A stretch of DNA of 64,000 nucleotides from Nilaparvata lugens (lineage: Eukaryota; Arthropoda; Insecta; Hemiptera; Delphacidae): assembly GCF_014356525.2 (NCBI RefSeq), contig NC_052518.1, positions 100,188,767-100,252,766 on the forward strand. Reading direction: 5' to 3'. The notes beneath the pieces were generated by a model that was not told where the DNA came from, ran no database searches, and was given only the letters and a program-made list of their open reading frames with translations. Positions 48,707 to 60,500 of the stretch are shown in pieces (position 1 is the first letter of the stretch; each line of letters opens with the position of its first letter). The position numbers and the translations under genes are program-made.

Positions 48707-49180
48707 CGCAACACCATACTTAAGAAACAATCACTAGTTCCCGTAAAACACTCGTGATTTTAGAATATTTTTAATTGAAATTAATCATTCACAGATTTTT
48801 CATCACTTGACAAAAGAAAAACACTCGTCGATTGCATGTTTATAGGCGCTCATTTCATTGCGAATTCGAGAAATACTTTGCCATCACGTCCGCGACCAAA
48901 AATACACATCACACACTTCGAGGAAAATTTATAAAAAATACAATAAATGAATAACAAAGTCAACGAACTACGCCTAAACTCGAACAACACTGGGAAAACT
49001 CAGAAATTCTGTCCGCTAGCGGCCAGCAGCTAGATAGGCTTCATACTTGAAACAGGCTTGGGCGAGTCGATATCCAGTGCGCACAGAGGGGTGAACGCTG
49101 TCGGAGTGGGGTCATAAAGAGGTGGGGGCTGGATGCTACACGCTACACGCAGTTGGCTGGCAGTTCAATCACAAACCTAG
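48707..49180 (-). promoter_or_regulatory. Putative promoter and 5' leader for the 48.5-kb exon
   Basis: The segment is clearly richer in G+C and CpG than its flanks. It contains CCAGTGTTGTTCGAG and, about 30-130 nt further along the minus strand, GGTCGCGGACGTG. These resemble insect initiator and downstream promoter motifs. The sequence from about 48990 to 48707 then reads like a leader. The assignment rests on composition and position only. Confidence 0.35.
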
Positions 49181-49189
49181 TTACCGTAT

Positions 49190-50430
49190 ATTAGATACAA
49201 TATTCACTAATTTACCTCACAACTATTCATTATTTACTCAAAAAATTTGTTACAATACCTGAGGACGCAACAGAGCGTATACTCAACTCAGTACTCATCC
49301 TATACTGGTCTTCTTTATGTCAGAAGCATCATCAGGATCGGGAATACATTTCAAATTCAAATATGTATTGAAAAATGAAAAACAAACGCATAGGAGAATA
49401 TTTTTTACAACACGTGGGCGCTCTCCTAGTCACCTTGAATGAAAGATCCGTCTTTGTCAGAGCATACTCATATAAAACGGGGAGCAATGACGGGGCTCCT
49501 ACCCCTGGAATATGAAGTGGGAAGGTCCAGTGGTTTGAAATTTATTTTTGAATGGAATATGATATACCCTAGGTATTTAAATGAAGCATGTAATGGAGCT
49601 TTGTTAGGTAACAATCCATTTGTGGAAGAATATTCCAAGATTCAAAGAATATTATACAATCAACATGAATTGAAGAACAAGGGAAGAAAAAAGAATTGAA
49701 GATAAAATATTTCTAGTTTGGATGATGAATCGTGAAAGTTATTTCAAATTATATATATACTTCACTGCCAAACTCTGTATTTTTGACAATATTCAACTGT
49801 GTACTGATGATATTCTTTGTTGGATATCTTATCAATATTACCTTTTGAACAGTTGCTATTTCAAATAATGTGACCACATGACGCTATTATCAGTACTTCA
49901 TTCTTCATTGCCCAACCCTGTAGGTACATGTTGAAAATATATAGATAAAATATAAGACTACCGGTATCTATTTAGTCCGGGCGCAAATGTCATTCCGTGG
50001 TCATTTTTCAGTAACAGCCGTGGAAGATGTCTCAATTTCTTAGTTAGGTCTAGCATAATAAGGATCGTGAAGATGATAAGACGAAATCACAGGCAAACAC
50101 CTCGGAAACAAGATGGCCGCCAAGATTTTCAGGGTTTTGCTATATCGCTTGTATTTCAATTACTGTTCAAGATATTCAACCGTTTTTTAGACAAAAATAT
50201 TTTTGAAATCTTCCTCTATAATTTATGTTCTATAAATTTTCCCTCAAAAACGTATATTTTTAAGTTATAACCTTCAAAACCCCCCCCCCAAAAAAATTTG
50301 TTTCTATTTTTTCAAATTTCATTCTATTATAACTTTTTTTGTGCAAGAGATACAGAGAAATTTCAAATCTATGAAATTTAGAGCGTTTTTTCAACTTTAG
50401 AACGATATATATTAATGCGCTGTACGTCAA
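49190..50430. other. No gene assigned
   Basis: An open frame at 49439-49699 (plus) has no recognised motif and starts without good context. ATCCTGATGATGCTTCTGAC on the minus strand near 49340 resembles part of a hammerhead-like loop but has no palindrome around it. A poly-C/A run lies at 50281-50297. Confidence 0.35.
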
Positions 50431-50437
50431 AAAATGA

Positions 50438-50924
50438 GTTTTTCGCCACACTGCACAGAAAGCAGCTGTTTTCCAGTCCCTACGTAGATCTGAAAGACCT
50501 TGTTGCAGACGACGTCAGAAAAGGGTTTCTTTCCGGTCTAGGCCAGAAAGTTGTCTCTTTCCAGCCGCTTATGGCTGGAAACAACGCGCTAATTATTATT
50601 AATAAGTCATCCGCTAGATCGGGCGAGTGTCCACTTTCATAATAAGCTGAAGTCGCCATGATTTTAGTTCCAGATTCGAATCAAACTATTTCGCTTCGCA
50701 ACCAGTTTTATTCAATTATTTATTGTTGATTAGTGCATTCCGAATTTTCAAAAATGCTTGAAGATGACTGTGGTATTCCAAGTGAAATTTTAAAAGAATC
50801 TGAAATCCTGACTGCAAATCTTCTACCACTAAAATGAAGAGATAGGTACGATAGCTTAACGAGTATTCTTTATTTTGTATTCTTTATTTATTTTGTCAGC
50901 AATACCTGTAGTGTGGCGAAAAAT
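50438..50924. mobile_element. Short DNA element with about 18-bp inverted ends
   Basis: TTTTTCGCCACACTGCA at the left and the complementary TGTAGTGTGGCGAAAAA at the right enclose about 490 bp. A short hairpin TTTCCAGCC-GCTTAT-GGCTGGAAA lies inside at about 50557-50581. No transposase. Confidence 0.5.
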
Positions 50925-50925
50925 A

Positions 50926-51056
50926 TCGTTCGCACCACGGGCAAAAATGTTTTTCCAGCTCTCAATCTTTTCTAGTCCTCGGCCTACGGCCTCGGACTTG
51001 AAACCCGATTTCGAGCTGGAAAAATCTCATTTTCTGCTCTAGGTGCGAAATATACT
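50926..51056. repeat. Imperfect hairpin with internal palindrome
   Basis: GTTCGCACC...TTTTTCCAGCTC and GAGCTGGAAAAA...GGTGCGAAA pair imperfectly around CCTCGGCCTACGGCCTCGG, itself a palindrome. It abuts the preceding element and may be a separate small insertion. Confidence 0.5.
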
Positions 51057-51159
51057 ATTCCAGCGCCCTCCAAAAAAAAAACCCTGCATGATTTCTGGTG
51101 CGTTTTTTTCATATGCATGAGGTAACAAGCTAGAACAATAAAATCGATTTTTTCATGAC

Positions 51160-52530
51160 TACTTCAAGATAGAGACTTGCAAATGGTCTCAATCTCTTCG
51201 TTACAACAAGCCGAATAAGAATTTTGATGATGGAAACAACGAAAATATTCGACATCATTGAAAAATTCAAGATGGCGGTCATTATTGACAGAAATTTTTA
51301 TATCGATTGCTATTGAATTATTGTGAGAGATATCGGATTGGTTTTATCATCAAAGTGTTTAGAATTAACCAAACTATGATGTTCGAGAGAATCGTCTCAT
51401 TTCGACCACTCTTTTAATGATTTATTCAACTTCAAAAACTTGAAACATACATTTTTCGGGGACAATATTTCACTTTCTACCATGTAAATGTATTCGCAGT
51501 AGACATAGACTAATGTTATTGGTACAGTGTTTTAGTATATTTCCAAAGCTTTAAAATGGCATCTGGTTGGAGGCTGTAAGTCCATATTCCACAGCTGGAG
51601 CGTCATCGGAAAAGAGAGAAAAGAAGTGTTTGCAGTGAAAAACACACTTTTGAAGACAGACTTGGGAATGGTATCAATCTCTTTGTAATGATATGTAGAA
51701 AGAGATTATCCATGATCCCAATATCAAAAATGTTTGTCATCATAAAAAAACAAGATGGCAGCAAAAATATGACGATTCTCAAGAAATCGTCTGTAATTAT
51801 AATAATGTCGAGGATATCGGATCAATTCAGCCATCTGGAAACTCCAAAATAATCATACTACAATATCCGAAAAATTTATCTAATTCCAACAACATTTACT
51901 ATGGTGAATATAACTTCAAACTCTTGAAATCAGATTTTTTGGGGACAAAATTTTATTTTTCACTCTGTAAATGTATTCAGAGTGAACAAACACCGATATT
52001 ATTGGCGAATTTTTGTAGAATATTTCTGAAGCTTCAAAATGACATCTATAGTGAGGTCCACGTTATAATGACAGTATTTGATCAACTTTGGTTTTGCTAT
52101 CCTTTTCTATCATTCGACAAAGCCGGTGGTACTATCCTTTTCTAGGTCCACAACGATGCCAATTATGTTTTTGACAGTGTAGAAATATAATTAATTGATG
52201 CAGAGAATTGGCATCGCTATTCTCCTATCTTTATATACTGCCATTACAACGTAGATATTACTATAGTTGAAGGCTGTAAGTCAATATTCTACGGCTGGAC
52301 CGTCATTGAAAAAAGAGAAAAAAACTAGTCTACTGTTTGCAGCGGAAAACACTCTTTTTTCACCATATGCCAAACATGAACAATTAAAAAATCATTTAAC
52401 TCATGACTCCTTGAAGGTACAGACTTGAAAATGGTATCAATCTATTCGTGAAGATGTGTAGAAATAGATTATCCATGATGGCAATTTGAAAATTTTTGTC
52501 ATCATACAAAAATCCAAGATGACGGCCAAA
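51160..52530. repeat. Diverged tandem repeat, about 486-bp period, three units
   Basis: Landmarks repeat in order: a GACTTGCAAATGGTCTCAAT-type start (51172, 51660, 52430), AAGATGGC/GACGGC (51265, 51751, 52511) and GGAGGCTGTAAGTC.ATATTC (51570 and 52269). The last repeat is interrupted by the short DNA element at 52048-52266. Confidence 0.7.
52048..52266. mobile_element. Short DNA element, TAGTGAGGTCCACG family, short form
   Basis: About 219 bp, inserted in the local repeat. Comparison with the uninterrupted repeat (GGCATCTGGTTGGAGGCTG at 51559) shows the pre-insertion sequence. The right terminus has diverged. Confidence 0.85.
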
Positions 52531-52603
52531 AATCTGATTTGTAAAAGTTGAGTTAAATATTGATTAGAATCAAGAACATGGATGAATAAAGCAAAGAAGT
52601 ACT

Positions 52604-52823
52604 TATGGTGAGGTCCACGTTATAATGACAGTATTTGATCAACTTTAGTTTTGATATCCTTGTCTATCATTCGACAAAGCCGGTGATACTATCCTTTTCT
52701 AGGTCCACAACGATGACAATTATGTTTTTGACAGTGTAGAAATATAATTAATTAATGCAGAGAATCGGTATCGCTATTCTTCTATCTTTATTCACTGCCA
52801 TTATAACGTGGACCACACTATAG
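52604..52823. mobile_element. Short DNA element, TAGTGAGGTCCACG family, short form
   Basis: About 220 bp with TATGGTGAGGTCCACGTTAT at the left end and GTGGACCACACTATA at the right. It lies in the same orientation as, and about 340 bp from, the 52.0-kb copy. Confidence 0.85.
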
Positions 52824-53319
52824 ATGAAATTATTAATAATAAATCAATATGTTTCATATTTTATTTTTGTTTATTAATTATTATCAACTTATCTATTACT
52901 ATTATTTAGAGAATTAAGAGCACTGATTATCAAAAACATATAAAACTTAACTAAATACTTGAAGTCGTTGCCAAAGACTGGGATTAGACAGGGAGAGATC
53001 TATGATTGAGATACATTTTCAGATTTATGATCGAGATACATTTAAGATTGACAGTGTTTAGACAGATAGACAGTGTCAAAATTCAGTCATAATATACATT
53101 TGAATAGACGTTACTTACTTCTGTGAAGACTGTGTGAGTATTCATGAACACATGAACTGAACAAAGTATAGTTAGATCATTTTAGTCAAAAATTCAATAG
53201 TTTTATAGTACTTGATTTTGCATTAAATTTATGATAGTGAATTTAGTGATACAGTATATGAATAAATATACTATGAAATTCGTATTCTTATAGGCTATAA
53301 GATCCTCAATATACTCTTG
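52824..53319. other. No gene seen
   Basis: AT-rich sequence with a small local repeat of GATCGAGATACATTT-like motifs near 53005-53045. Confidence 0.5.
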
Positions 53320-53424
53320 TACAGTGAATAGTATAACCTCGATATAGTACACCCTAATTCAGTACATATCCCGTAATAGTAAATTTTTAAGCGGTACCTT
53401 GAGATGTACTATCGAAGTTCTACT
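53320..53424. mobile_element. Pogo/Tigger-like MITE
   Basis: Imperfect terminal repeats ACAGTGAATAGTATAACCTC and the opposed GTACTATCGAAGTTCTACTG enclose about 105 bp. CAGT.GAAC.TCGAT ends are typical of pogo-like elements, and TA flanks both ends. Confidence 0.55.
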
Positions 53425-53773
53425 GTAGAGTATAGGCTTTGTCTATTAGAAATTTGTAAAGGTCGGTTTTGAATTTATCAAGTGAAATCCTTCTGGTTGA
53501 GAGCTTCAAGTGTACTGGAAGCTTATTACAGCATTTTTTTATCATATATTGAAGTAAATTAGACTTTATTTAATGTATTCCAATGGCTTATGGCTATGTT
53601 TATCTGCAGTCACATTTGAACAACTTGTCGAAGAGCTTGTAAACGAGTCATTTTCTTCTCGAGCAATTTATTCTACTGCAAAATTGGAGTGCATTTCGAT
53701 AGTGTTCAGCTTGCTGAGTATCTTTAACTCTATGAATATCAATGAGCAGCTGCGCTCTAGCGTGAGCTTATAG
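53425..53773 (-). pseudogene. Non-LTR retrotransposon, RT C-terminal fragment
   Basis: On the minus strand, one frame gives CSLIFIELKILSKLN. A later frame gives CCNKLPVHLKLSTRRISLDK followed by FKTDLYKFLIDKAYTL. These match the two blocks near the C-terminus of Jockey/CR1-like proteins (LF..L.ILT.PS..I and NKLP......F...L..FL). Frameshifts and stops separate them. It abuts the pogo-like MITE and points away from the next LINE fragment. Confidence 0.6.
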
Positions 53774-53788
53774 AAACGCTCTCTAAAT

Positions 53789-54747
53789 GTGGGAAGATAT
53801 GAATGTTGTGGTCTGAAACTGGATTCACACATTATTATTATCAGAGCCCATCCGGATGGCTGTTTTTCTAATTATTTAAAAGTGTTATCAGGTGTTCCAC
53901 AAGGTTCCACACTAGGTCCTATCCTCTTCATTATATATGTTAATGATCTTCCTGCAGCAATCAGTTGTAAAAATGTAAAACCATTTATGTTTGCTGATGA
54001 TTTAGCTGTTCAAATGAAAAATAATAGTCTTTCTGGTAGCTTACATACGGTTAATGAAATAATTGAAGATTGGACAGCTTCTAATTCATTGTGTCTTAAT
54101 AAGGACAAAACTCAACTTTTGGAATTTGGATTTAGATTACAACCTGACAATGCAAAGTTTCTCGGTATTACAGTTCAAAGCAATTAAAATTGGGCTTACA
54201 CATCAAAATATTATGTGGCAAACTGTCGAAGGGAATTTTTATGTTAAATAGATTGTAGTTCATTGTTGATAAGAGTGTTTTAATTTCAGTGTATTTTGCT
54301 TATCTTCATTATTTGTATTATGGTGTTGTTGCCTGGGGTAATGATACGAATGTAAATACACTATTTGTGTTACAGAAACGAGCAGTAAGGGTCATTGCTA
54401 ATGTGAATAGTCGTTTTCACTGTGTAGATTTATTTAAAAAATTCAAGATTTTGACAGTACCAGCTATTTACATTCTTGAATGTCTTATGTACCGTAAAAA
54501 TTAATTTAGCAAGTATTTCTGTAAATAGCAACGCTCACAACCATTACACTAGAAATTCTGAATCGCTTAGAGTGTGAACCAGTGCAATTATGCAAATACA
54601 TTGAACTGTTTTAAGGAGTTCGGTATAAGAGCTTATGATAAGCTTCCTGCACATTTAAAAGAGCTAGAAGTTGGTAATTTTAAAAGAGCCATAAAAAAGA
54701 TGTCAATAGAAATATGTCCATATAGAAAAGAGGAGTTTCTAATTTGA
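53789..54747 (+). pseudogene. Non-LTR retrotransposon RT, 5'-truncated and frameshifted
   Basis: The first frame (to 54187) has GVPQGSTLGPILF and FADD, the RT blocks with the catalytic aspartates, then KTQLLEFG and KFLGI. A second frame (54289-54504) gives YGVVAWGN, LQKRAVRVI and ILTVPAIYILECL. A third (about 54605-54745) gives YDKLPAHLKELEVGNFKRAI and a TGA at 54745. This is the order expected for Jockey/CR1-like LINEs. The upstream RT region, endonuclease and ORF1 are absent. The AT-rich 3' end to about 54893 closes with AATAAAGAAATCTTGAATC. Confidence 0.85.
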
Positions 54748-54893
54748 GGGTATTTTGTTTGATGTTTGTATGCTTGTGTTTGTATTTTTATTTCTTTGAA
54801 TGTAGCCTAAATACTTTTATTACCATGTTTAATCTATGACGATGCTATGCATTTGTATAAATGTTTTCTGCAATAAAGAAATCTTGAATCTTG

Positions 54894-56395
54894 GTTCAAT
54901 GAAAATATTCTTTCCAACAGTTCTAATGAGACAATTCCCACTCAACCAAGCTGATCAACTATGAATAGTCCCAATGTGAAGAATAATATTCCATTGAACC
55001 GCACACGCCGGACTCTATTATATGGTATACTGATATGAAAATACAGGCCCTCTCAAATTAGGACACCACTGAAATTTTGAGACCAAGAGTTGCAAATAAT
55101 TCCTCAAATATTTCTTGAACTTTTTTATTCCTTGTTATTTTTGTCATGAGCTTTAAGCAGTTGTTAAATTCAATCTTTGAAACTCAATGAGCTTTTATTG
55201 TTCATTCCATATCTAATATACACACACATACATAGGTATTTGCAATTATAAAATATAATATTAGAGGATTAACGAAAGTAATAATGGATTATTTTGGATG
55301 AACCTTATTTAAGACTTACAAAGCCAACATTTTCAGTAAATTGAACACTGTATTCAGAGATGTTGTAGAATTTTTCCATGATGACATATCTCATCTTTTG
55401 CTTTTTTCTACTGAAATTTTATTAATTTTACTAACCCGAGGGTGCCAGAGTTTCCATGATCAAGACATAATTTTCAGAAGTTGAAAGTTGAGCCTAAACT
55501 TATACTACTTGAGCTCAAGTATAATTTTAAGCTCAACTTTCAACTACTGAAAATTATGCCTTGAGTTATGCCCTAAGTTTTATGAAAATAGAACATTTCC
55601 AGTACAAAAGACAATACATATTGTGTTTTAATTTCAAAACAAAAACTATATTCATGCCCCTACGAACTCACTCATGCTTTATGAAGTGAGTTAAATTCAT
55701 TCCAACTGATATTTTATATAAATTATTATTTACAGATTAATATCGAGAAATACGTCTCAATAGACTATGATTTTAAATCTGAAACTACTTGAAATTGTCA
55801 CAATCACTTTTTGATTAACCCTTAACCGTTACTAGAGGTATAATGGTGTAACAACAAAAACTGGTTTCTCAAAAATGTTTTAATAAATAAGAGGTTGTGA
55901 CAATGTCACAATTTATTTATATTTTGGTAATAAGTAATGAAAATGTCAAGTTATTTTATTCAATATGGATGCATTGTAGTATACCACACCTTGTATTGCA
56001 ATCACCTCCACTGTAACACAGAATGTTGATATGTATTTTTTTGGAAAATGCAAAATGCCATTAAAACAGGCAAGTATTAACACAAGTGCAAAATTGCTGG
56101 ATGATCTTGAACCAGTTCTCCAAACGGTACTAATAATACTACAATGAAATTGAGACTGAGAATGTGCCCACTTTTCATTGAAAGATTTCAATGAAATTTT
56201 AGTGAAAGATTTCACTAAAATTGAAGTGCTTTAGAGAGAACAGTTTGCAAGAACAATTTATCATATACTGTACTTCTTTTCTCTTAGAATGATACAAGTG
56301 GTCCAGTTTTCAAATGATGTAACACATTTACTCAAACGTAACTTTATTAATGTATTTTACAAATTTACACTTTCTTAATTTTCTTGAGATATTTT
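54894..56395. other. No gene; small inverted repeat
   Basis: CATAATTTTCAG.AGTTGAAAG at 55464-55505 pairs with CTTTCAACTACTGAAAATTATG at 55518-55559 (given in shortened form). A degenerate TAATGGTGTAACAAC motif at 55842 resembles the 24.2-kb hairpin loop. No coding can be supported. Confidence 0.45.
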
Positions 56396-57375
56396 TTGAT
56401 GGAGATATTTAACAAATTTTCAAACTGTTTCTAACTGAAATACTACATTATTCTCAAGTACCAAAAGACAAACAATTTCACAATTTTAAGATTCACAAAT
56501 AATTTTACAATTTAAAGATTTATACATTTTTGTAAATTTTTCAAATTGTTTCTAACAATTTAATACCACATATTCTCAAGTACCAAGAGACAAACAATTT
56601 CACAATTTACAGATTCACAAACATTTTCACAATCTAAAGATTTATACAATTTTTCAAATTGTATCTAACTGAAAACCATATTTTCTCAAGTACCAAGAGA
56701 CAAACAATTACACAATTTAAAGATTCACAAACAATTTTACAGTTAACAGATTTAAACAATATTGTAAATTCTTCAAATTGTTTCTTACTGTTTATAATTG
56801 TTTCTTACTGTAATAATTTCATAATTTAAAGATTGACAAACAATTTTACAATCTAAAGATCTAAAGATTTATACAATTTTTCAAATTGTATCTAACTGAA
56901 ACACCACATATTATCAAGTACCAAGAGACAAACAATTACACAATTTAAAGATTCACAAACAATTTTACAGTTAACAGATTTAAACAATATTGTAATTTCT
57001 TCAAATTGTTTCTTACTGAAATACCACATATTCTTAAGTACCAAGAGACAAAAATTTCATAATTTAAAGATTGACAAACAATTTTACAATCTAAAGATCT
57101 AAACATTTTTGTAAAATTTTCAAATTGTATCCAACTGAAACACCATATATTATCAAGTACCAAGAGACAAACAATTACACAATTTAACAGATTTAAACAA
57201 TATTGTAAATTCTTCAAATTGTTTCTTACTGAAATACTACATATTCTCAAGTACCAAGAGACAAAAAATTTCACAATTTAAAGATTGACAAACAATTTTA
57301 CAATCTAAAGATCTAAACAATTTTGTAAAATTTTCAAATTGTATCCAACTGAAACACCACATATTCTCAATTTAC
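56396..57375. repeat. Tandem array with dimeric (two-type) units
   Basis: About eight diverged units of roughly 95-120 bp each contain AAGTACCAAGAGACAAA, TTTAAAGATT.ACAAACAAT and TTCAAATTGT. From about 56686 onward two unit types alternate: one has CAGTTAACAGATTTAAACAA and TTGTTTCTTACTG, the other CAATCTAAAGATCTAAA and TTGTATCCAACTG. The minus-strand frame of 109 codons across it is a product of the repeat. Confidence 0.85.
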
Positions 57376-57401
57376 AAGAGTATTGTAACGTAATAAAAAG
57401 A

Positions 57402-57407
57402 TTTAAT
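57402..57407 (-). terminator. Candidate poly(A) signal for the PITRM1-like gene
   Basis: ATTAAA on the minus strand, 168-173 nt past the stop codon. A cleavage site cannot be seen. Confidence 0.35.
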
Positions 57408-57574
57408 TAGCTGATTTAGTGATAAATCATCATATGAAATAACTGAAGTTTTGATTGCATGAATGTAAATATTGAATAAGAATAATCTAAGTATTGAGAA
57501 AAATTTGAACATAATATTAGAAAAACAAGATAAGATTTGATGGATGTTGAAATCATCATTATAGCAAAACTTTC

Positions 57575-60500
57575 TTATTCAATTATTTGCCACGATTCGT
57601 TGCTCCTTTTTAAAACATTCTTGTTCAACGGTCCAATCACTGCTCTTCCTTCGGGCAGATTAGAATCCAAATTGAGATATTTCTGAGCAGCTCTCATGAC
57701 ATCTTCTTCAGATACATTTATTAAGGACGTCCTGTGCCTTTGCAATTTGTCATCACTGAGACCAGAGATGAATGCCGAGAGACCTTTGTTACCTGGTGGC
57801 ACTGGTAGGTCAAGACTTTTGAATACACCCAACTTGGCTTCTTGAATATCGTTCTTCGAGAATTCTTTCTTCATCAACCAAGTCAGAGATTGATCAAAAA
57901 CATCAAGACTTTGAACTGGATTTGGATCTTTATATGAGAAAAAATTGATGACACCTCCATTTGTGATTCTGCATCCAGATCCATAAGCACCTCCTTTTTC
58001 ACGAACAACTGGTAAGAGATACTTAGCTGATAATAACTGGCACAAAACCCGCAGTGGAGCAAAATCACTGTGCTCAAATGGAACAGTTACACATGATTTA
58101 GCTGCGTAGCCTATCTGGAAAGGAATCACGTGATGTACTCCTTTGTTTGACGAATCGGCAATCAATGAGTCGAAAGTCTCGTAATTAGATTCTCTGAATG
58201 ATCCACTCAAAGCGTCACAGAATGATGAATGGTGTTTTAATACATTGTCTTCATCAGGTGGTGAGAAATTTAAAGCTGTTCTCAATCGCTCCTTATTGAG
58301 AAGTTGAGATGAAATTATCCTAATGAAATGAAGACTCTCTTCAGGATCACTCTGAGCTATTTCCTGGAGTTTCTTGACATATGTTATACCAGACGAAAGC
58401 TCCTTTCTTTGAAAAGCTGGGCTTACAAGACTTGATGCTAAGTTCATTGAATAAGCATGACCTTGATCTGCAATTCCATTGAGGCAATCAGCTGCTAAAA
58501 TAGTCACCAGGGTTTTGAATCGTTCTGCTTGATCGACCGCCATATAATGAAAGAGTCCTAGCCATAAGCTCAACATCTCTTCAAGGTTTCTATTCAAACA
58601 AAATGATGAGAACATTACAGATTCTTCAAACCCTCTAACATTGTTCAAGCTTTCTACAATGTTGTGTGAGAAGTTGAACGATTCAGAAACAGATTTAATA
58701 AGAAGGTCCATTTCCCTATAATCTTTCGAAGCTGTGCCCATTTCGGTGGCCACATGGCAGAATAGTGGAAGCATTAGTTTACATTCATCAGACAAGTGAT
58801 GCGCATTGATTAGCCCACGCACATACACCAAACCATTGGTTGGCTGCAAACTCATTTGGACAGGTACACCAGACAAAGTTATATTTTTCAAATCAACTCT
58901 TTCTATTTCTTTGTTGATGTCAGCCATGGTTAGAGTCGGAAGAACAGAGACATCATCCTTTTTATCTTGATGATCTTTCAATAACAGGTTTGTACTTCGC
59001 ATAGCTTCAATATCTTTTTCCTCCAAACTTTCAATCTTTGTTTTGAGTAAATCACTTTCTTCTTGTTGAAGAATAGAATCAAAATTTTCTTTCGGGGACA
59101 TTGTGAGAATCAAGCGATGTGAATTATTCTTCAAATATTTTTCAACAATTTTCTGTAGGTATTTCGAATCATCTGTCATATCCTTCTTCAGTGAAGTTAA
59201 GCGGTCGTTGACGTTCAAGAGGGTGCGGACACTGCCACCATGATTCCAAACAGAGTTCACAAAAGTTAACATCTTTATACCAAAATCTTCTGATTGATGT
59301 TTGATACTCAATTCAATGTTATGAAGAATACCTTCTAATTGTCTCTGATCAAAACCCTTCTCTATCACCTCCTCAATGCTTTTATCAAAAGTATTAATAG
59401 CCCAATCAAAGTCTTTATCATTCAAGCCTTGTAGAGCTACATTTAAAGCAGTAGTTTTGGTGAAATTGGTGAATCCCGTGACTGGGTTGAACCCAGATGC
59501 AATTCCTGGTTCAACAAGAGACTTGTATAGAGCGGAATTGGGGCCATCCAGTAGTAGAGTCGAAACTAATTCTAGAACAAAACATTCTTGAATGTCTGTT
59601 ATATCACAACACGCATGACTAATATCGATATATGATTGTTTTTCTGGGTCTGCCATGACATCCTTTTGACAATAGATATGTTTTCTTTTAGGTTCTAGCC
59701 ATCTTGACTCTGACGGTACCTCACTCTTTTTTGACTCAACTTTGTCTACTTTCGAAAGATATTCCTCATTAATGAATCTGAGATTATGTCTGAGCGGGAA
59801 GTTACCATACGAATAAAATCTGGCATTACTTGGATGATAATAATCAGAATAGAACCTTTTCAGATTATCATATGTTAATGAAGGTATCTTTAGAGGATCA
59901 CCTCCACTCACCACACCGTATGTGTGACTAGGCATCAGATTGTTGAGTACATTCATGTAGAATACATTAACATTTTCTGAAAAAGCCCCTTTCATTTCAT
60001 TGAAAACAACGCCTTTGAAAATAATGGGAGAGTTGGGGTCATCAATAGTTTCATTCTCAAGTCTCCAACCCTCTTGTAGGAAATCTAGATTTCGAAGCTT
60101 TGGTCGGAAAACTGCATCCAAGTAGACAGACATCAAATTTTTGTAATCAGAATTATTCATTGTGGAGAAAGGATAGAAAGTATAGTCTGGACCTGTGAAT
60201 GCGTTGATGTAGGTTGCTTGAGACCGATTTAGCATTTTCATGAATGGGTCACGACAAGGATATTTCTCACTGCCACAAAGCACCAAGTGTTCCAAAATGT
60301 GAGCGACGCCAGATGAGTCGAATGGAATGGTTTTGAAGCCGATACCAAACACATTATTACTATCTTCTCGTTGCAAATGTAAGTATTCGGCGCCACTCTT
60401 CAAATGTTCTAGTTCTATACACTTGAGGAACAAATCGGGGACATCGTATCTCCTCTTAACAATGAATCCTTCTATACAGTCACCTTCAGCATATACTTCA

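Noticed and set aside
49311..49345. CCTGATGATGCTTCTGAC on the minus strand as another ribozyme loop
   Set aside because: No GAAA at the expected place and no surrounding palindrome or duplication.
49439..49699. 86-codon plus-strand frame
   Set aside because: No motif recognised and no transcription or splice context.
56945..57274. Minus-strand open frame of 109 codons
   Set aside because: It runs through the tandem array and repeats with the array period. No independent coding evidence.
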